The translations under genes were made by a program, and so were the position numbers. The notes below the pieces were generated by a model, which was not told the DNA's origin, made no database searches, and saw nothing but the letters and a program-made list of their open reading frames with translations. A DNA stretch of 53,095 bases, taken from NCBI RefSeq assembly GCF_027319265.1, contig NZ_DAHVNP010000067.1:1-53095 (forward strand), written 5' to 3'. This DNA is from Ferrimicrobium sp. (GTDB lineage Bacteria > Actinomycetota > Acidimicrobiia > Acidimicrobiales > Acidimicrobiaceae). This document shows, piece after piece, positions 43,699 to 52,547 of this stretch (within the stretch, counting starts at the first letter, position 1; each line of letters begins with the position of its first letter).

Positions 43699-44388
43699 GT
43701 GGATGAGGGTGAATCAGGCACGCACGGGAATGCGATGCCCGGCATACGGATCGATCTTCATACGCACACCTATCGCTCAGGCGACGCTAAGACGCCCCTA
43801 ACTGAGTTTGCTGCGTTCGCGTCTCAACTTGACCTCGTTGCCGTCACCGATCATCACGACCTCAGGGCAGCAGCCATACTTCAACAAGACTACGGTCTCA
43901 CCGTCATCCAAGGAGAGGAGGTGAACACCGGACAAGGGGAGGTCATCGGCCTCTACGTCACCCAACTAGTCCCGAGGCTTCTCGGTTTGGAGGAGACGTG
44001 TCGGAGAATCCGTAGCCAGCATGGATTGGTCTACATACCGCACCCAACCGATACCACACGAAAAGCGATCGGTTTAACGGGCCTCGTCACACTCTGCAGC
44101 ATGGGGCTCGTCGACATCGTGGAGGTCGGCAACTCCAAGTCTGCGCTGGTGGATCGAGATGCCGAGGGCATCGCCCATTCCTTTGGGATCCCAGTGACCG
44201 CCGCCTCGGACGCACACACCGCCACGGCGATAGGCTCAAGCTATACCACGATTGCGCGCTCGCCAGTCGACGCTCCCGATCTTGTCCAACTCCTCTTAGA
44301 GGGGTACTATCACCATCAACCCTATGATCCTGCACGCGAGACGCACACGACCTTTGTGGTACCAGGTACTGCAGTACCTAATGCATAG
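43699..44388 (+). CDS. PHP domain metal-dependent phosphoesterase
   Basis: The protein of about 229 residues has the PHP metal motifs in order: DLHTHTYRSGD, VAVTDHHDL, GEEVNTGQGEVIGL, IPHPTD, and the final ASDAHTATAIG. PHP proteins hydrolyse phosphate esters using three metals; candidates include nucleoside 3',5'-bisphosphates or sugar phosphates, but the substrate is not evident. The start chosen is GTG at 43699, 7 nt after AAAGG; a GTG five codons upstream has a weaker site. It ends 100 bp before the convergent FmdB gene. Confidence 0.87.
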   Translation: MDEGESGTHGNAMPGIRIDLHTHTYRSGDAKTPLTEFAAFASQLDLVAVTDHHDLRAAAILQQDYGLTVIQGEEVNTGQGEVIGLYVTQLVPRLLGLEETCRRIRSQHGLVYIPHPTDTTRKAIGLTGLVTLCSMGLVDIVEVGNSKSALVDRDAEGIAHSFGIPVTAASDAHTATAIGSSYTTIARSPVDAPDLVQLLLEGYYHHQPYDPARETHTTFVVPGTAVPNA

Positions 44389-44450
44389 AGTCAGGCAACA
44401 TTGCCTACACCGAAGGAGAACTCGTGCTCGCAGTCGTCGTGAAGCGCTGA

Positions 44451-44486
44451 CGTGACTCTCACGGTTGACGCGACTCTCACGGTTGA
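44451..44486. repeat. 18-bp tandem duplication between PHP and fmdB genes
   Basis: CGTGACTCTCACGGTTGA (44451-44468) is followed by the same unit with one change, CGCGACTCTCACGGTTGA (44469-44486). It fills most of the space between the two convergent stops and could serve as a weak structured end, but no standard terminator is seen. Confidence 0.9.
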
Positions 44487-44488
44487 AG

Positions 44489-44851
44489 CTACGCCGCGGA
44501 GTCTGAGTCCTTGGTGCTGGAGCCTTTCGCTTCGGAGCTTTGACTAGGCGCCGTTGGCTTCTTCTCCGCCGGAGTCGTGGGGGTCGATGCCTCACCCGAC
44601 GAGCCTTTCGCCGCATCAGTCTTCGAGGTCGCCTCCTGAGCGGCACCCGTCGCTGGTGTCACCGCTGAAGAGCTTCCTCGCGAGTCCGTCTTGTAGAAAC
44701 CCGAACCCTTAAACACGATACCAATGTTGCCAAAGACCTTACGAAGTTCACCTCCGCACGCATCGCAGACGGTCAAAGGGTCGTCGTAGAACGACTGCAC
44801 TACCTCGACATGCTTCCCGCACTGCTTGCAGACATACTCATACGTCGGCAT
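44489..44851 (-). CDS. FmdB family zinc-ribbon protein
   Basis: The 120-residue protein begins MPTYEYVCKQCGKHVEVVQ and has two CxxC pairs (CKQC, CDAC) forming a zinc ribbon, then GIVFKGSGFYKTDSR, the standard FmdB end. A low-complexity Ser/Thr/Ala/Lys tail of about 50 residues follows, common in actinobacterial members. The role is putative regulation or RNA/DNA binding. The ATG at 44851 follows GGAGGAG. It is divergent from galU, as in other Actinobacteria. Confidence 0.9.
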   Translation of the reverse strand: MPTYEYVCKQCGKHVEVVQSFYDDPLTVCDACGGELRKVFGNIGIVFKGSGFYKTDSRGSSSAVTPATGAAQEATSKTDAAKGSSGEASTPTTPAEKKPTAPSQSSEAKGSSTKDSDSAA

Positions 44852-44976
44852 CGCTCCTCCACTCACGATTCGAACTACTAGCACTCGAATGGCTAGACTG
44901 CTAAATCCATTGTAACCGGCATGCCACGCGAGAGACCCCACGCGTTAGAATGAGCTGAACAATCGAGGAGTACGGC

Positions 44977-45861
44977 ATGGCAACGGTAACAAAGGTAGTG
45001 ATCCCAGCGGCGGGTCTTGGAACACGATTCCTGCCTGCCACAAAGGCCCAGCCCAAAGAGATGCTGCCCGTTGTCGACAAGCCTGCGATCCAATACGTGA
45101 TCGAAGAGGCGATTCGCAACAATCTCAATAACATCCTCGTGGTCACTGGTCGTGGCAAGCGATCGATCGAAGACCACTTTGATCAGTCCTTCGAACTCGA
45201 AGAGCTCCTTATTGAGTCTGGTCGCAACGCCGATCTTGAGCTCGTCCGCGCTATCTCCAAACTCGGTACAATTCACTACATTCGACAAGGGCGACCACTC
45301 GGCCTTGGACACGCAGTACTCGCCGCGAAGGCCCATGTCGGCAACGAACCCTTCGTAACAATGCTTGCCGACGACATTATGGCTGAAGATTCAGATCTGT
45401 TATCGAGGATGCTCGACCTTCACCACAGCACTGGTTGCAGCGTATTGTCACTAATGGAGGTCCCGCGAGAACAGATCCGTCTCTATGGCTGTGCCGAGGT
45501 AATCGAGAATCGCGACGGCACCACACAGGTCGTCTCGGTGGTCGAAAAACCCGACCCGAGTGAGGCGCCGTCGACGCTCGCAATCACCGGCCGCTACCTC
45601 TTTACACCAGAGATTTTCAAAGCGATCGAAGAGACGCCCTCGGGCAAGAATGGAGAGTTTCAACTCACTGACGCCATTGCCCGCCTCGGGCAGAACCAAC
45701 CGGTGCTTGGTGTTGTCTTCAACCAGGGTCGCTACGACATCGGCGACAAACTTGAGTACTTGCGTGCCGTCGTCGAGATCGCCCTCGGTCGAGAAGACAT
45801 TGGGCCAGCGTTCGCTGCTGAACTAAGGGCGATTTTGGCCCGAGAATTCCAAGCATCATGA
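44977..45861 (+). CDS. galU: UTP-glucose-1-phosphate uridylyltransferase
   Basis: GalU makes UDP-glucose for cell-wall glycans, glycolipids and GalT. The 294-residue nucleotidyltransferase has VVIPAAGLGTRFLPATKAQPKEMLPVVDKPAIQY, TGRGKRSIEDHFD, QGRPLGLGHAV, VEKPDPSEAPS and GRYLFTPEIF. GAGGAG stands 6 nt before the ATG, and TAGAAT at 44946-44951 is a plausible -10. The 3' end overlaps moeA by 4 nt (ATGA). Confidence 0.95.
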   Translation: MATVTKVVIPAAGLGTRFLPATKAQPKEMLPVVDKPAIQYVIEEAIRNNLNNILVVTGRGKRSIEDHFDQSFELEELLIESGRNADLELVRAISKLGTIHYIRQGRPLGLGHAVLAAKAHVGNEPFVTMLADDIMAEDSDLLSRMLDLHHSTGCSVLSLMEVPREQIRLYGCAEVIENRDGTTQVVSVVEKPDPSEAPSTLAITGRYLFTPEIFKAIEETPSGKNGEFQLTDAIARLGQNQPVLGVVFNQGRYDIGDKLEYLRAVVEIALGREDIGPAFAAELRAILAREFQAS

Positions 45862-47111
45862 AACCACTCAGCGAGGTGATCGACCACACCCTGGCCAACG
45901 TTCAACGTTTGCCAGAGGTAGAGACTCCCCTTGCTGACGCAAGCGGTCTCTATCTTGCTGGTCCAACGCTCGTCAAGAGCCCAATACCTCCCTTCGACAA
46001 CACGGCCGTCGATGGTTTCGCTATCCGCCTGGATAGCACACTCGCCCACTCGGGCACCATCCTTCGGGTGACGGCGACGGTAGCCGCGGGGGATGATCCC
46101 TCGAAGCTCACTCTGAACCCAGGAGAGGCCATTCGCATCATGACAGGTGCGCCGATCCCTCCCCAAGCCGATGCCGTAGTCATGGTTGAGGACACCACAA
46201 CCATAGATGACGCCGTGACGGTTCACCGACTACCGCAGGTCGGTGACAATATCCGAAGAGCCGGCAGTGATATACAGGCTGGCCAGCGGGTCTTTGAAGC
46301 CGGGACCAAGATAACGCCGGCCGTTCGTGGAGTACTCGCCTCGCTTGGTGTTTCCCACATCGCAACCTTCGCTCGGCCAACGGTCGGCGTCATCTCAACA
46401 GGAGATGAACTCTCTGATGCCGAGCTCCTCGCACCTGGGAAAATCCATGACTCGAATCGTCCTGCCCTCCTGGACTCCGTCGCTGCGCTCGGAGCCACCG
46501 CGGTTGACCTCGGCAACGTCGGCGACGATCGTGAGGCCATTCGTCGTGCGTTTTGGCATGCGGTCACTACCTGTGACGCCCTCATCACCTCAGGTGGAGT
46601 CAGCGTCGGTGACTTCGACTACACCAAAGCAGTGCTCGATGAACTCTCTGACAACCAAATCACCTGGTTTCAGGTGGCGATCAAGCCAGCCAAGCCCTTT
46701 GCCTTTGGCCGAGTTGGTAACGTTCCCGTCTTTGGGCTGCCGGGCAATCCGGTCTCAGCCCTCGTCAGTTTTGAGCTCTTTGTACGGCCTGCACTTCTCT
46801 ATATGCTCGGAGCAAGACAGCTCTTTCGCCCCACGATTCGCGCAGTCACGACAGTCCCACTCGATCATCATCCTGACGGAAAACTCCATCTGGTCAGGGC
46901 CACCGTCGAACTCGACGGCGCCGGCGGACTACAGGTCACCCCACAAGGACATCAGGGTTCCCATGTGCTCACAGGGCTCGCGCAGGCGAATGCACTCATC
47001 CTGCTGCCCGATGGAGTGCACGTCCCAATCGGTGCGAGCGTTCAGGTGTTGCTCATTGGCAGCCTCGACACCGATACCTTCTCTCCGCCAAACCCAACGA
47101 ACGTACACTAA
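45858..47111 (+). CDS. moeA: Molybdopterin molybdotransferase (MoeA/Glp)
   Basis: MoeA inserts molybdate into adenylated molybdopterin. The 417-residue protein has the N-terminal PPFDNTAVDGFAIR, IRIMTGAPIPPQADAVVMVED, the MoCF-binding GVISTGDEL and SGGVSVGDFDYTKAVL, and GLPGNPVSALVSFELFVRP, then domain IV. In Actinobacteria a galU-moeA pair is usual; the paralogue may be a general Glp protein. No molybdoenzyme gene is in the window. The coupling to galU is by an ATGA overlap. Confidence 0.94.
   Translation: MKPLSEVIDHTLANVQRLPEVETPLADASGLYLAGPTLVKSPIPPFDNTAVDGFAIRLDSTLAHSGTILRVTATVAAGDDPSKLTLNPGEAIRIMTGAPIPPQADAVVMVEDTTTIDDAVTVHRLPQVGDNIRRAGSDIQAGQRVFEAGTKITPAVRGVLASLGVSHIATFARPTVGVISTGDELSDAELLAPGKIHDSNRPALLDSVAALGATAVDLGNVGDDREAIRRAFWHAVTTCDALITSGGVSVGDFDYTKAVLDELSDNQITWFQVAIKPAKPFAFGRVGNVPVFGLPGNPVSALVSFELFVRPALLYMLGARQLFRPTIRAVTTVPLDHHPDGKLHLVRATVELDGAGGLQVTPQGHQGSHVLTGLAQANALILLPDGVHVPIGASVQVLLIGSLDTDTFSPPNPTNVH
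47104..47109 (+). promoter_or_regulatory. -10 hexamer for leaderless ybaK-like gene
   Basis: TACACT overlaps the last codons of moeA and ends 7 nt before the GTG start of the YbaK-like gene, the spacing of a leaderless promoter. No Shine-Dalgarno sequence lies in that gap. Inference. Confidence 0.4.
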
Positions 47112-47116
47112 CCCTC

Positions 47117-47596
47117 GTGGACCCACTCCAGCGAGTCCGAGATGCGCTTTGCCTTTGGGGACTCGACGACACGATCCAAGCCTTCGGGGAAGGTACCCAT
47201 ACAGCGGTTGATGCCGCACGAGCCATTGGTTGCGAAGTTAATCAGATCGCCAAGAGTATCGTTTTTGCCACCGCCGACGGACCGATGATCGTCATGGCGG
47301 GAGGAACGAACCGCATCGACAAGCGCAAGGTCGGTAGGGCCACTGGCATGAAGCTCCACTCAGTTGGCGCGGACTATCTGCGTGAGCGACTCGAGCTTGA
47401 GCCAGGTGGGGTGACGCCACTCGCCACAGACGCCGAGCTTCCCGTCGTGATCGACTCCGACCTTTTTACTTTTGACCAGATCTGGCTCAGTGCTGGCACG
47501 CCATCACACATACTGAGCATCACTCCCGAAATGCTTCGTATGATTACCAGGGCTCAGATCATGGCAGTGACAGAAGTTCCCAGTTCATCCTCCTAG
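47117..47596 (+). CDS. YbaK/EbsC family aminoacyl-tRNA deacylase
   Basis: The 159-residue protein has the YbaK/ProX fold pattern: HTAVDAARAIGCEVNQIAKSIVF (with the conserved lysine), PMIVMAGGTNRIDKRKV, MKLHSVGADYLRE, PGGVTPLAT and an IDSDLFTFDQIWLSAGTPSHILSI end. Family members hydrolyse mischarged tRNA such as Cys-tRNA-Pro. It starts with GTG 5 bp after the moeA stop, probably from its own leaderless promoter. Confidence 0.9.
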   Translation: MDPLQRVRDALCLWGLDDTIQAFGEGTHTAVDAARAIGCEVNQIAKSIVFATADGPMIVMAGGTNRIDKRKVGRATGMKLHSVGADYLRERLELEPGGVTPLATDAELPVVIDSDLFTFDQIWLSAGTPSHILSITPEMLRMITRAQIMAVTEVPSSSS

Positions 47597-47618
47597 ACCA
47601 GGACAGATCGGTACCCGC

Positions 47619-47873
47619 CTAATCGGAGGAGGTGTTGTTACCCGCTGCGATCCGCCAGGTGAGTACCGCAAAACTGGTTGAGATCGCTCCAAGGCCAACA
47701 TGGACCAACCGAAAGCGCACCGAATGTTCGCGGTCCTTGACCATATTCTTGATCAACACCGACCACACATAGATACTCCATGCCGCACTCGCTCGGAGCA
47801 ACCACCTATCTTTTCTTTGCATGCCAACGAGTCTACTCAACCCCATCGCGATCTTCGGAGCACCCAACACCAT
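47619..47873 (-). CDS. Small membrane protein, SCO4848-like
   Basis: The 84-residue protein has two hydrophobic segments (ASAAWSIYVWSVLIKNM and LVHVGLGAISTSFAVLTW). The layout LSR...W.L.A..AWS.YVW...IKNM.KD...LVH resembles the SCO4848 family of small actinobacterial membrane proteins, whose function is unknown. It is convergent with the YbaK-like gene. The ATG at 47873 gives an N-terminal extension of about 20 residues beyond the family core; other starts are possible. Confidence 0.55.
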   Translation of the reverse strand: MVLGAPKIAMGLSRLVGMQRKDRWLLRASAAWSIYVWSVLIKNMVKDREHSVRFRLVHVGLGAISTSFAVLTWRIAAGNNTSSD

Positions 47874-48005
47874 AACGCATCGGCGAAAATACTTTGCGCG
47901 AACCTGTAACGGTGTCTATGGCACGTGCGCTTCCCCCTACAGACGCCGCGGTCGTCACCATCGAAAGCAAGAGACATCGCACGTGAGAAAGGATATCGAT
48001 CTGCT

Positions 48006-48533
48006 ATGCTAATCAACTTCATCTCCGGGAAAAGTCTGGTGCTCGCCACACTCCTCGCATCTGGCGGCCTCGGCACCATCGCCGTCGCGCACATGAACGA
48101 ACACGCCGCGAAGGCAACGCTTGCAGTAGCCTCCACAAGGAGCACAACGGGTCAGCACTCCTCAACTCCTAACAATCGGTCAGCCCAAACGCAAACAGCG
48201 ACGACGCCAGGGACTCCTGCGATCAACCAAGGCCTCTCGTCGGGGGCGAGTCTTCACGGGCTCTGCGTCGCCTATCGCGCCCATCTGATGATGAGTGGAG
48301 GAGCAACCGCGAATGCCGAGACCCACCTGGCACATGCCCACGCCTTCCTTGAGCTTGCCGAGTTTGCGACCGCAAAGGGAGAGACGATCCCTGTCCTCTG
48401 TGCCAACCAGGGTGGAGTGTCTATCAGCATCATGCCTGCCGGCCAGAGCCCTGCAATGGGGAGGAACGGTAAAACTTCGACCGTTAGCGCAGCGAGTGGT
48501 GCTTCCTCATTCGCCTTGGGCAACCGACCTTAA
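48006..48533 (+). CDS. Secreted or membrane-anchored Ala/Ser/Thr-rich protein
   Basis: The 175-residue protein starts MLINFISGKSLVLATLLAS, a hydrophobic signal or anchor, followed by a Thr/Ser/Gln/Asn-rich linker and a C-terminal helical part with GLCVAYRAHLMMSG, a THLAHAHAFLELAEFA segment and a second Cys (LCANQGG). I do not recognise a family. The two cysteines may pair outside the cell. ATG at 48006 fits the signal; a longer reading from 47925 adds basic residues without support. Confidence 0.6.
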   Translation: MLINFISGKSLVLATLLASGGLGTIAVAHMNEHAAKATLAVASTRSTTGQHSSTPNNRSAQTQTATTPGTPAINQGLSSGASLHGLCVAYRAHLMMSGGATANAETHLAHAHAFLELAEFATAKGETIPVLCANQGGVSISIMPAGQSPAMGRNGKTSTVSAASGASSFALGNRP

Positions 48534-48545
48534 CCCACCCATGCA

Positions 48546-48612
48546 GTCCAACGGATAGGCAGTTAGTTGATGGGATCGCTGATCTCAGATCCAAACTGTC
48601 TATCTGTTGGAC
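48546..48612. repeat. Large imperfect inverted repeat with inner hairpin
   Basis: GTCCAACGGATAGGCAGTT (48546-48564) pairs over all 19 positions, two of them G-U, with AACTGTCTATCTGTTGGAC (48594-48612). Within the 29-nt loop GGATC (48573-48577) pairs with GATCC (48588-48592). It lies between the convergent stops at 48533 and 48664 and may act as a bidirectional transcription end or be a small RNA or mobile-element remnant. It lacks a U-run. Confidence 0.85.
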
Positions 48613-48663
48613 AAACCAGGGTGCACTCGTACGACTCTTAGCGCATTCGCGCATCACAGAGGA

Positions 48664-50307
48664 CTACGGATGCAACCATGAGGGGCGCTCGATTCGGTAA
48701 CTGAAGTTTCTATCCTGTTGCTTACCCTCTGATTCCAGATGAGGGTTGAGGGTGAGCGCCGGTGCATTTGCGGCGAGCAAGCGGTGCCATGCGGCAATAC
48801 CTCCCGTGCTCAAGTCATCCGACCGCGGAGTGGCAACACCCTCGAAGTTCACCATGACCCCCGTTACCCAGATGGCTTCCTGATCGACGGTGATCTCGAG
48901 TGAGCGCGCCTCACACGGCCAATCCATCAGTGCAGAGGTAGTGACCTCAAGCAGTTGACGTCCGTTGCCATGATGTACACGGACCCGATTCTCGTGCGTA
49001 TGCCCGTTCACAAACGCGATCACATTAGGAAAGCGCAGCAACGTTGCGAGCAACCAGTCGCCCAGCTGGAAATCGGGTCGCATGGCAGCCCTCTCGTTCG
49101 TAAGCGTCGAAAGTGGATGATGTGCTGCGACGATGATCAATCGATCCTCGCCATCGCTCGCTATCAATTCACCATCCTCCCTCACGTGACTGGACGAGTA
49201 GCGTTCCAGTACCTTGACCAACCAGCGCGCCTGGCCCGTATCGATAGCACCCTCCGCCCCACCCCAGCTGAAGGCGGTGTCGAGCCCGATCAGCAGCACC
49301 TCATCATTGAGCTCGGCGCTGTAATAGAGGTGCTCATCGTCCACGAGTCCATGCCCCTCAGGAGTGCCGCCGGCGTTTCGGATAGCCTTAGCGAGCGTTC
49401 GGCGATCGATAAAGTGCCGATTCAAGTCTGGGGCGATCTCGTGTCCATGCCCCCCATCAAGAAGCGTCGCTGGCGATTCAACCCCGAGACGCAGTGCGTC
49501 GTTTGGGTCCAACTCATCGGGTGGCCCGAGCTGTTTTGTCTCTCCCACGACGATCGATCCCGCCGCAGCGTTGGTGACGCCGAGCCCTTGGACGAGCAGC
49601 TCGTGATTTCCGTTGGTGATATACCAATCGCAGCCAAGACCTGGAGAGACGATCGGACCAAAGGCAGCCGCAAGCAAGCCCTCAAGAGTGGGAAACCCCC
49701 AAAGCTTTTTATAGTCGTCCCCACCAGGCTCTGGATGCCAATAGGTACTATCCCCAAAGCCATGGGCCGCGACAAAGGACATGGCTTCGTCGCCCGATTG
49801 AAGATTAACGACTCCACCACCGATAGCCGCAACAAAATTGTCAAGTTCATTCTGTTGCGAGTTATCGATCGAGTCACCGGTCACGATACAGCAGACTCTT
49901 TCCTGTCCATCCGTCATCTCATTAAACTGACGCAACATGGCGACGAGCGCGTGAGCAACAAGGAACTCCTGCGCCCGATAACCCGGGATCAGCTCTTCGA
50001 AGCCAGGCACACCATAGAACGAGTTCACCCACTCATATCGAGCCGGTGATTTCACATCCGCCAGCTGAATATCTGAGAGGTGCAAAAGGTGCAGCAACCG
50101 CCTCCCAGGTGGCATCGGACAAGGCTCGCCCTCTGCTCGCAAATCGTGAAAACCACCCATCAATCCTGGTGTCAACTCGCGCTGAGCGACAAAGCGCAAC
50201 GACTCCACAACGCTCCCTTCTCTCGGTCCAACAACCAAGCTAGGCCTCCCAGTTATCCACACGGGAAAGCTACGGTAAACAACGTGCGACAAAGAAGGCG
50301 CGCCCAA
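48664..50307 (-). CDS. Calcineurin-like metallophosphoesterase (TIGR03767-like)
   Basis: The 547-residue protein has the metallophosphatase motifs HLSDIQLADVKSP, VTGDSIDNSQQNE, ITNGNHELLVQG, IVAAHHPLSTL and FVNGHTHENRV, with FYGVPGFEELIPGYRAQE as in the actinobacterial TIGR03767 group. Members often have a Tat signal, but none is clear here; the N-terminus begins GAPSLSHVVYRSFPVW. The substrate is unknown. The start at 50307 is the longest reading and is not backed by a strong ribosome site. Confidence 0.85.
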   Translation of the reverse strand: MGAPSLSHVVYRSFPVWITGRPSLVVGPREGSVVESLRFVAQRELTPGLMGGFHDLRAEGEPCPMPPGRRLLHLLHLSDIQLADVKSPARYEWVNSFYGVPGFEELIPGYRAQEFLVAHALVAMLRQFNEMTDGQERVCCIVTGDSIDNSQQNELDNFVAAIGGGVVNLQSGDEAMSFVAAHGFGDSTYWHPEPGGDDYKKLWGFPTLEGLLAAAFGPIVSPGLGCDWYITNGNHELLVQGLGVTNAAAGSIVVGETKQLGPPDELDPNDALRLGVESPATLLDGGHGHEIAPDLNRHFIDRRTLAKAIRNAGGTPEGHGLVDDEHLYYSAELNDEVLLIGLDTAFSWGGAEGAIDTGQARWLVKVLERYSSSHVREDGELIASDGEDRLIIVAAHHPLSTLTNERAAMRPDFQLGDWLLATLLRFPNVIAFVNGHTHENRVRVHHGNGRQLLEVTTSALMDWPCEARSLEITVDQEAIWVTGVMVNFEGVATPRSDDLSTGGIAAWHRLLAANAPALTLNPHLESEGKQQDRNFSYRIERPSWLHP

Positions 50308-50354
50308 GAGCGCCTAACCCACCGACGCGACCCGATAGGCTCTAGCTGATGTCA

Positions 50355-50430
50355 GCCGGTGTGGCGCAGCTGGTAGCGCAGGCGATTTGTAATCGTCAGG
50401 TCGTCGGTTCGAGCCCGACCACCGGCTCCA
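50355..50430 (+). tRNA. tRNA-Thr (anticodon UGU), CCA encoded
   Basis: The cloverleaf runs from GCCGGTG to CACCGGC, with discriminator T and encoded CCA (50428-50430). The anticodon arm GGCGA-TTTGTAA-TCGTC gives TGT at positions 34-36, reading ACA, and the T-arm has GGTTCGAGCC. Length is 76 nt. Confidence 0.95.
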
Positions 50431-50620
50431 CGATCGAGCCTTCCCATGCCATGAAGGTTGCCTATCGATGAAGACCTCCTAAGCCAGGCCCTAGGATAGG
50501 ACTGATGCACCCAGACCGGTTGACCCGACCCTTTTTTGTCCAACACCAAATGAACGAGACAAGTATCCTTGTCCAACGGCGATATCAGGACCACAGCCCG
50601 ACCCAAGGAGACAGCACCCT

Positions 50621-52294
50621 ATGACCGAATCCATCAACGAACTCGCCAACGAGTACCTCGCCAATCGGCTGCAACTCGATCCTATCCTCGCCACCGAACT
50701 CGGTACAGGGGATGATCCAGCGGGTCTTCCCGACTACTCCGTCACCGGCGTTGTGGCCAAAGCGGATCTCGACAGATCGATTTTGGCCAAAGCGCGCATC
50801 ATCGACGCAAGTGATGACGAGGTCATCGCCAAACACCTGATGATCGAGCGCCTCAGCACACAACTCGCCCTCCATGATGCGGGAGAATGGATGGCGGAGA
50901 TCAACGTGATTGCTTCACCCCAACACCAGATAAAACACGCCATCGACCTGATGCCTCGTGCTACCGTGGAGGACTGGGAGACCATCGCCGAGCGGTTGCG
51001 CAGGGTGCGCGCGTCGTTGGCGAGTTATCAACAAAGCCTACGTTTGGGCCTTGCGCAGGGGCTCGTTGCTTCGCAGCGTCAGGTTCTTGAAGCAGCCCGA
51101 CTGGCGCGACGGACGGCGACACCGGGAGGACCTTCGTACTTTGAAGAGCTCACCACCTCGTATCACCGGCAGGCGCCAGGGAACCCTATGGATTTTGGGG
51201 CCGCCTGTCAAGAGGCTGCATCAGCTTACTTAGACCTCGCCACCTTCTTCGAACAAGAGTATCTCCCACATAGCACCTCTATTGACGGAGTCGGTGGAGA
51301 TCGCTGGCAACTCTACTGCCAGCTCTTTAACGGAGCGACCTTTGATCCCCAGGAGTCCTACCAGTGGGGCTTTGAGGAACTACAGCGCATCCGTCGTGAG
51401 ATGGAGATAGAAGCGGACAAGATCCTTCCCGGCGCAGGTATTCATGCAGTGATCGCGCATCTTGAGCATGATCCATCGTTGGTGATCAACGGTGCTGACG
51501 CCTTCGCGCTCTGGAACCAACAGGTTCTCGATGGCGCCGTCGCGGTCCTCAACGGCGTACACTTCGACATTCCTGCCCCGATCCAACACATCGAAGCGAT
51601 GCTGGCCCCCGCCGGCGGCGCAGCTGCCATGTACTATACGCCGCCATCGATAGATCTCTCGCGACCTGGTCGAACCTGGTATCCGACCCAAGGACGGACG
51701 GAGTTCCCCCTCTGGCACGAACTCTCTACGGTCTATCACGAAGGCGTACCAGGTCACCATCTCCAGATCGGCTATGCGACATGGCTCGGCGAACGACTCA
51801 ACCCTTTCCAAAGGGTCCTTGGTGCTAGCTCTGGTCATGTTGAGGGTTGGGCGCTCTATGCCGAGCGACTGATGGATGAATTGGGCTTCTTCGAGGAGGC
51901 CAGCTACCGCCTCGGGATGTTATCGTCACAGGCGTTCCGAGCGGCCAGAGTCGTCATTGACATCGGATTACACCACGACTACCCAGTTCCACGCAATGTC
52001 TTCGCAGGGGCACCCGAACACTGGACGCGTGAATCCGCAATCGATTTCCTCCGCAACATGACTGGCATCGATGGCATCTTTGCCACCTCCGAGATCGACC
52101 GCTATCTCGGCTGGCCCGCCCAAGCCACCAGCTACAAGTTGGGGGAACGCGCCTGGCTCGCCATTCGCGAACAAGTTCGACTCCGTGAGGGACCACGCTT
52201 CAATCTCAAACGCTTCCACCACCAGGCTCTAGCGTTGGGTTTTGTTGGTCTCGATCAACTGGCGAGCGCCTTTTCGGTATTGACGACCACGTAG
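50621..52294 (+). CDS. DUF885 family zinc peptidase-like protein
   Basis: The 557-residue protein matches DUF885: a helical N-terminal part, YYTPPSIDLSRPGRTWY, the zinc motif YHEGVPGHHLQ, GHVEGWALYAERLMDELG, and LRNMTGIDGIFATSEIDRYLGWPAQATSYKLGE at the C-terminus. The HEGxPGHH and EGWALY elements correspond to an HExxH-like gluzincin active site. A peptidase role is likely but substrates are unknown. No signal peptide is seen. AAGGAG stands 10 nt before the ATG. Confidence 0.9.
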   Translation: MTESINELANEYLANRLQLDPILATELGTGDDPAGLPDYSVTGVVAKADLDRSILAKARIIDASDDEVIAKHLMIERLSTQLALHDAGEWMAEINVIASPQHQIKHAIDLMPRATVEDWETIAERLRRVRASLASYQQSLRLGLAQGLVASQRQVLEAARLARRTATPGGPSYFEELTTSYHRQAPGNPMDFGAACQEAASAYLDLATFFEQEYLPHSTSIDGVGGDRWQLYCQLFNGATFDPQESYQWGFEELQRIRREMEIEADKILPGAGIHAVIAHLEHDPSLVINGADAFALWNQQVLDGAVAVLNGVHFDIPAPIQHIEAMLAPAGGAAAMYYTPPSIDLSRPGRTWYPTQGRTEFPLWHELSTVYHEGVPGHHLQIGYATWLGERLNPFQRVLGASSGHVEGWALYAERLMDELGFFEEASYRLGMLSSQAFRAARVVIDIGLHHDYPVPRNVFAGAPEHWTRESAIDFLRNMTGIDGIFATSEIDRYLGWPAQATSYKLGERAWLAIREQVRLREGPRFNLKRFHHQALALGFVGLDQLASAFSVLTTT

Positions 52295-52512
52295 GCAAGA
52301 CCATATAGCGCGCCCAACAAGGAGCTCGCTCACTGACGAATCATCGAACCATCTCCCCATGAGCTTGGCAGGTGATCCGAGAGTCGCTGTTCTTTTGGCA
52401 TCGTTCTGGTGCCTGATTCAATAGATCCTCTTGGCAGTGGGTTGCGACGGCGATCAGCTGCGGAGCTATAAGGAAAGCACCAAAAACCGGGCCTCGCTGA
52501 ACCATGAGCGAA

Positions 52513-52541
52513 TTGACGTCTAGAACAATGGGCGTTATACT
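52513..52541 (+). promoter_or_regulatory. Strong sigma-70-type promoter
   Basis: TTGACG (52513-52518) and TATACT (52536-52541) are separated by exactly 17 bp, the best housekeeping promoter seen in the window. The expected start point is close to the ATG at 52548, only 6 nt after the -10, so the transcript probably begins with a leaderless short ORF. Confidence 0.75.
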
Positions 52542-52547
52542 GCCGAG

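Noticed and set aside
44893-45336. 147-codon minus-strand frame over the start of galU
   Set aside because: It is antisense to galU with no domain signature and no ribosome site.
29587-50260. Two perfect DnaA-box sequences (TTATCCACA) near 29587 and 50252
   Set aside because: They are single, 20 kb apart and inside coding sequence; there is no cluster, AT-rich element or dnaA/dnaN gene, so no origin is claimed.
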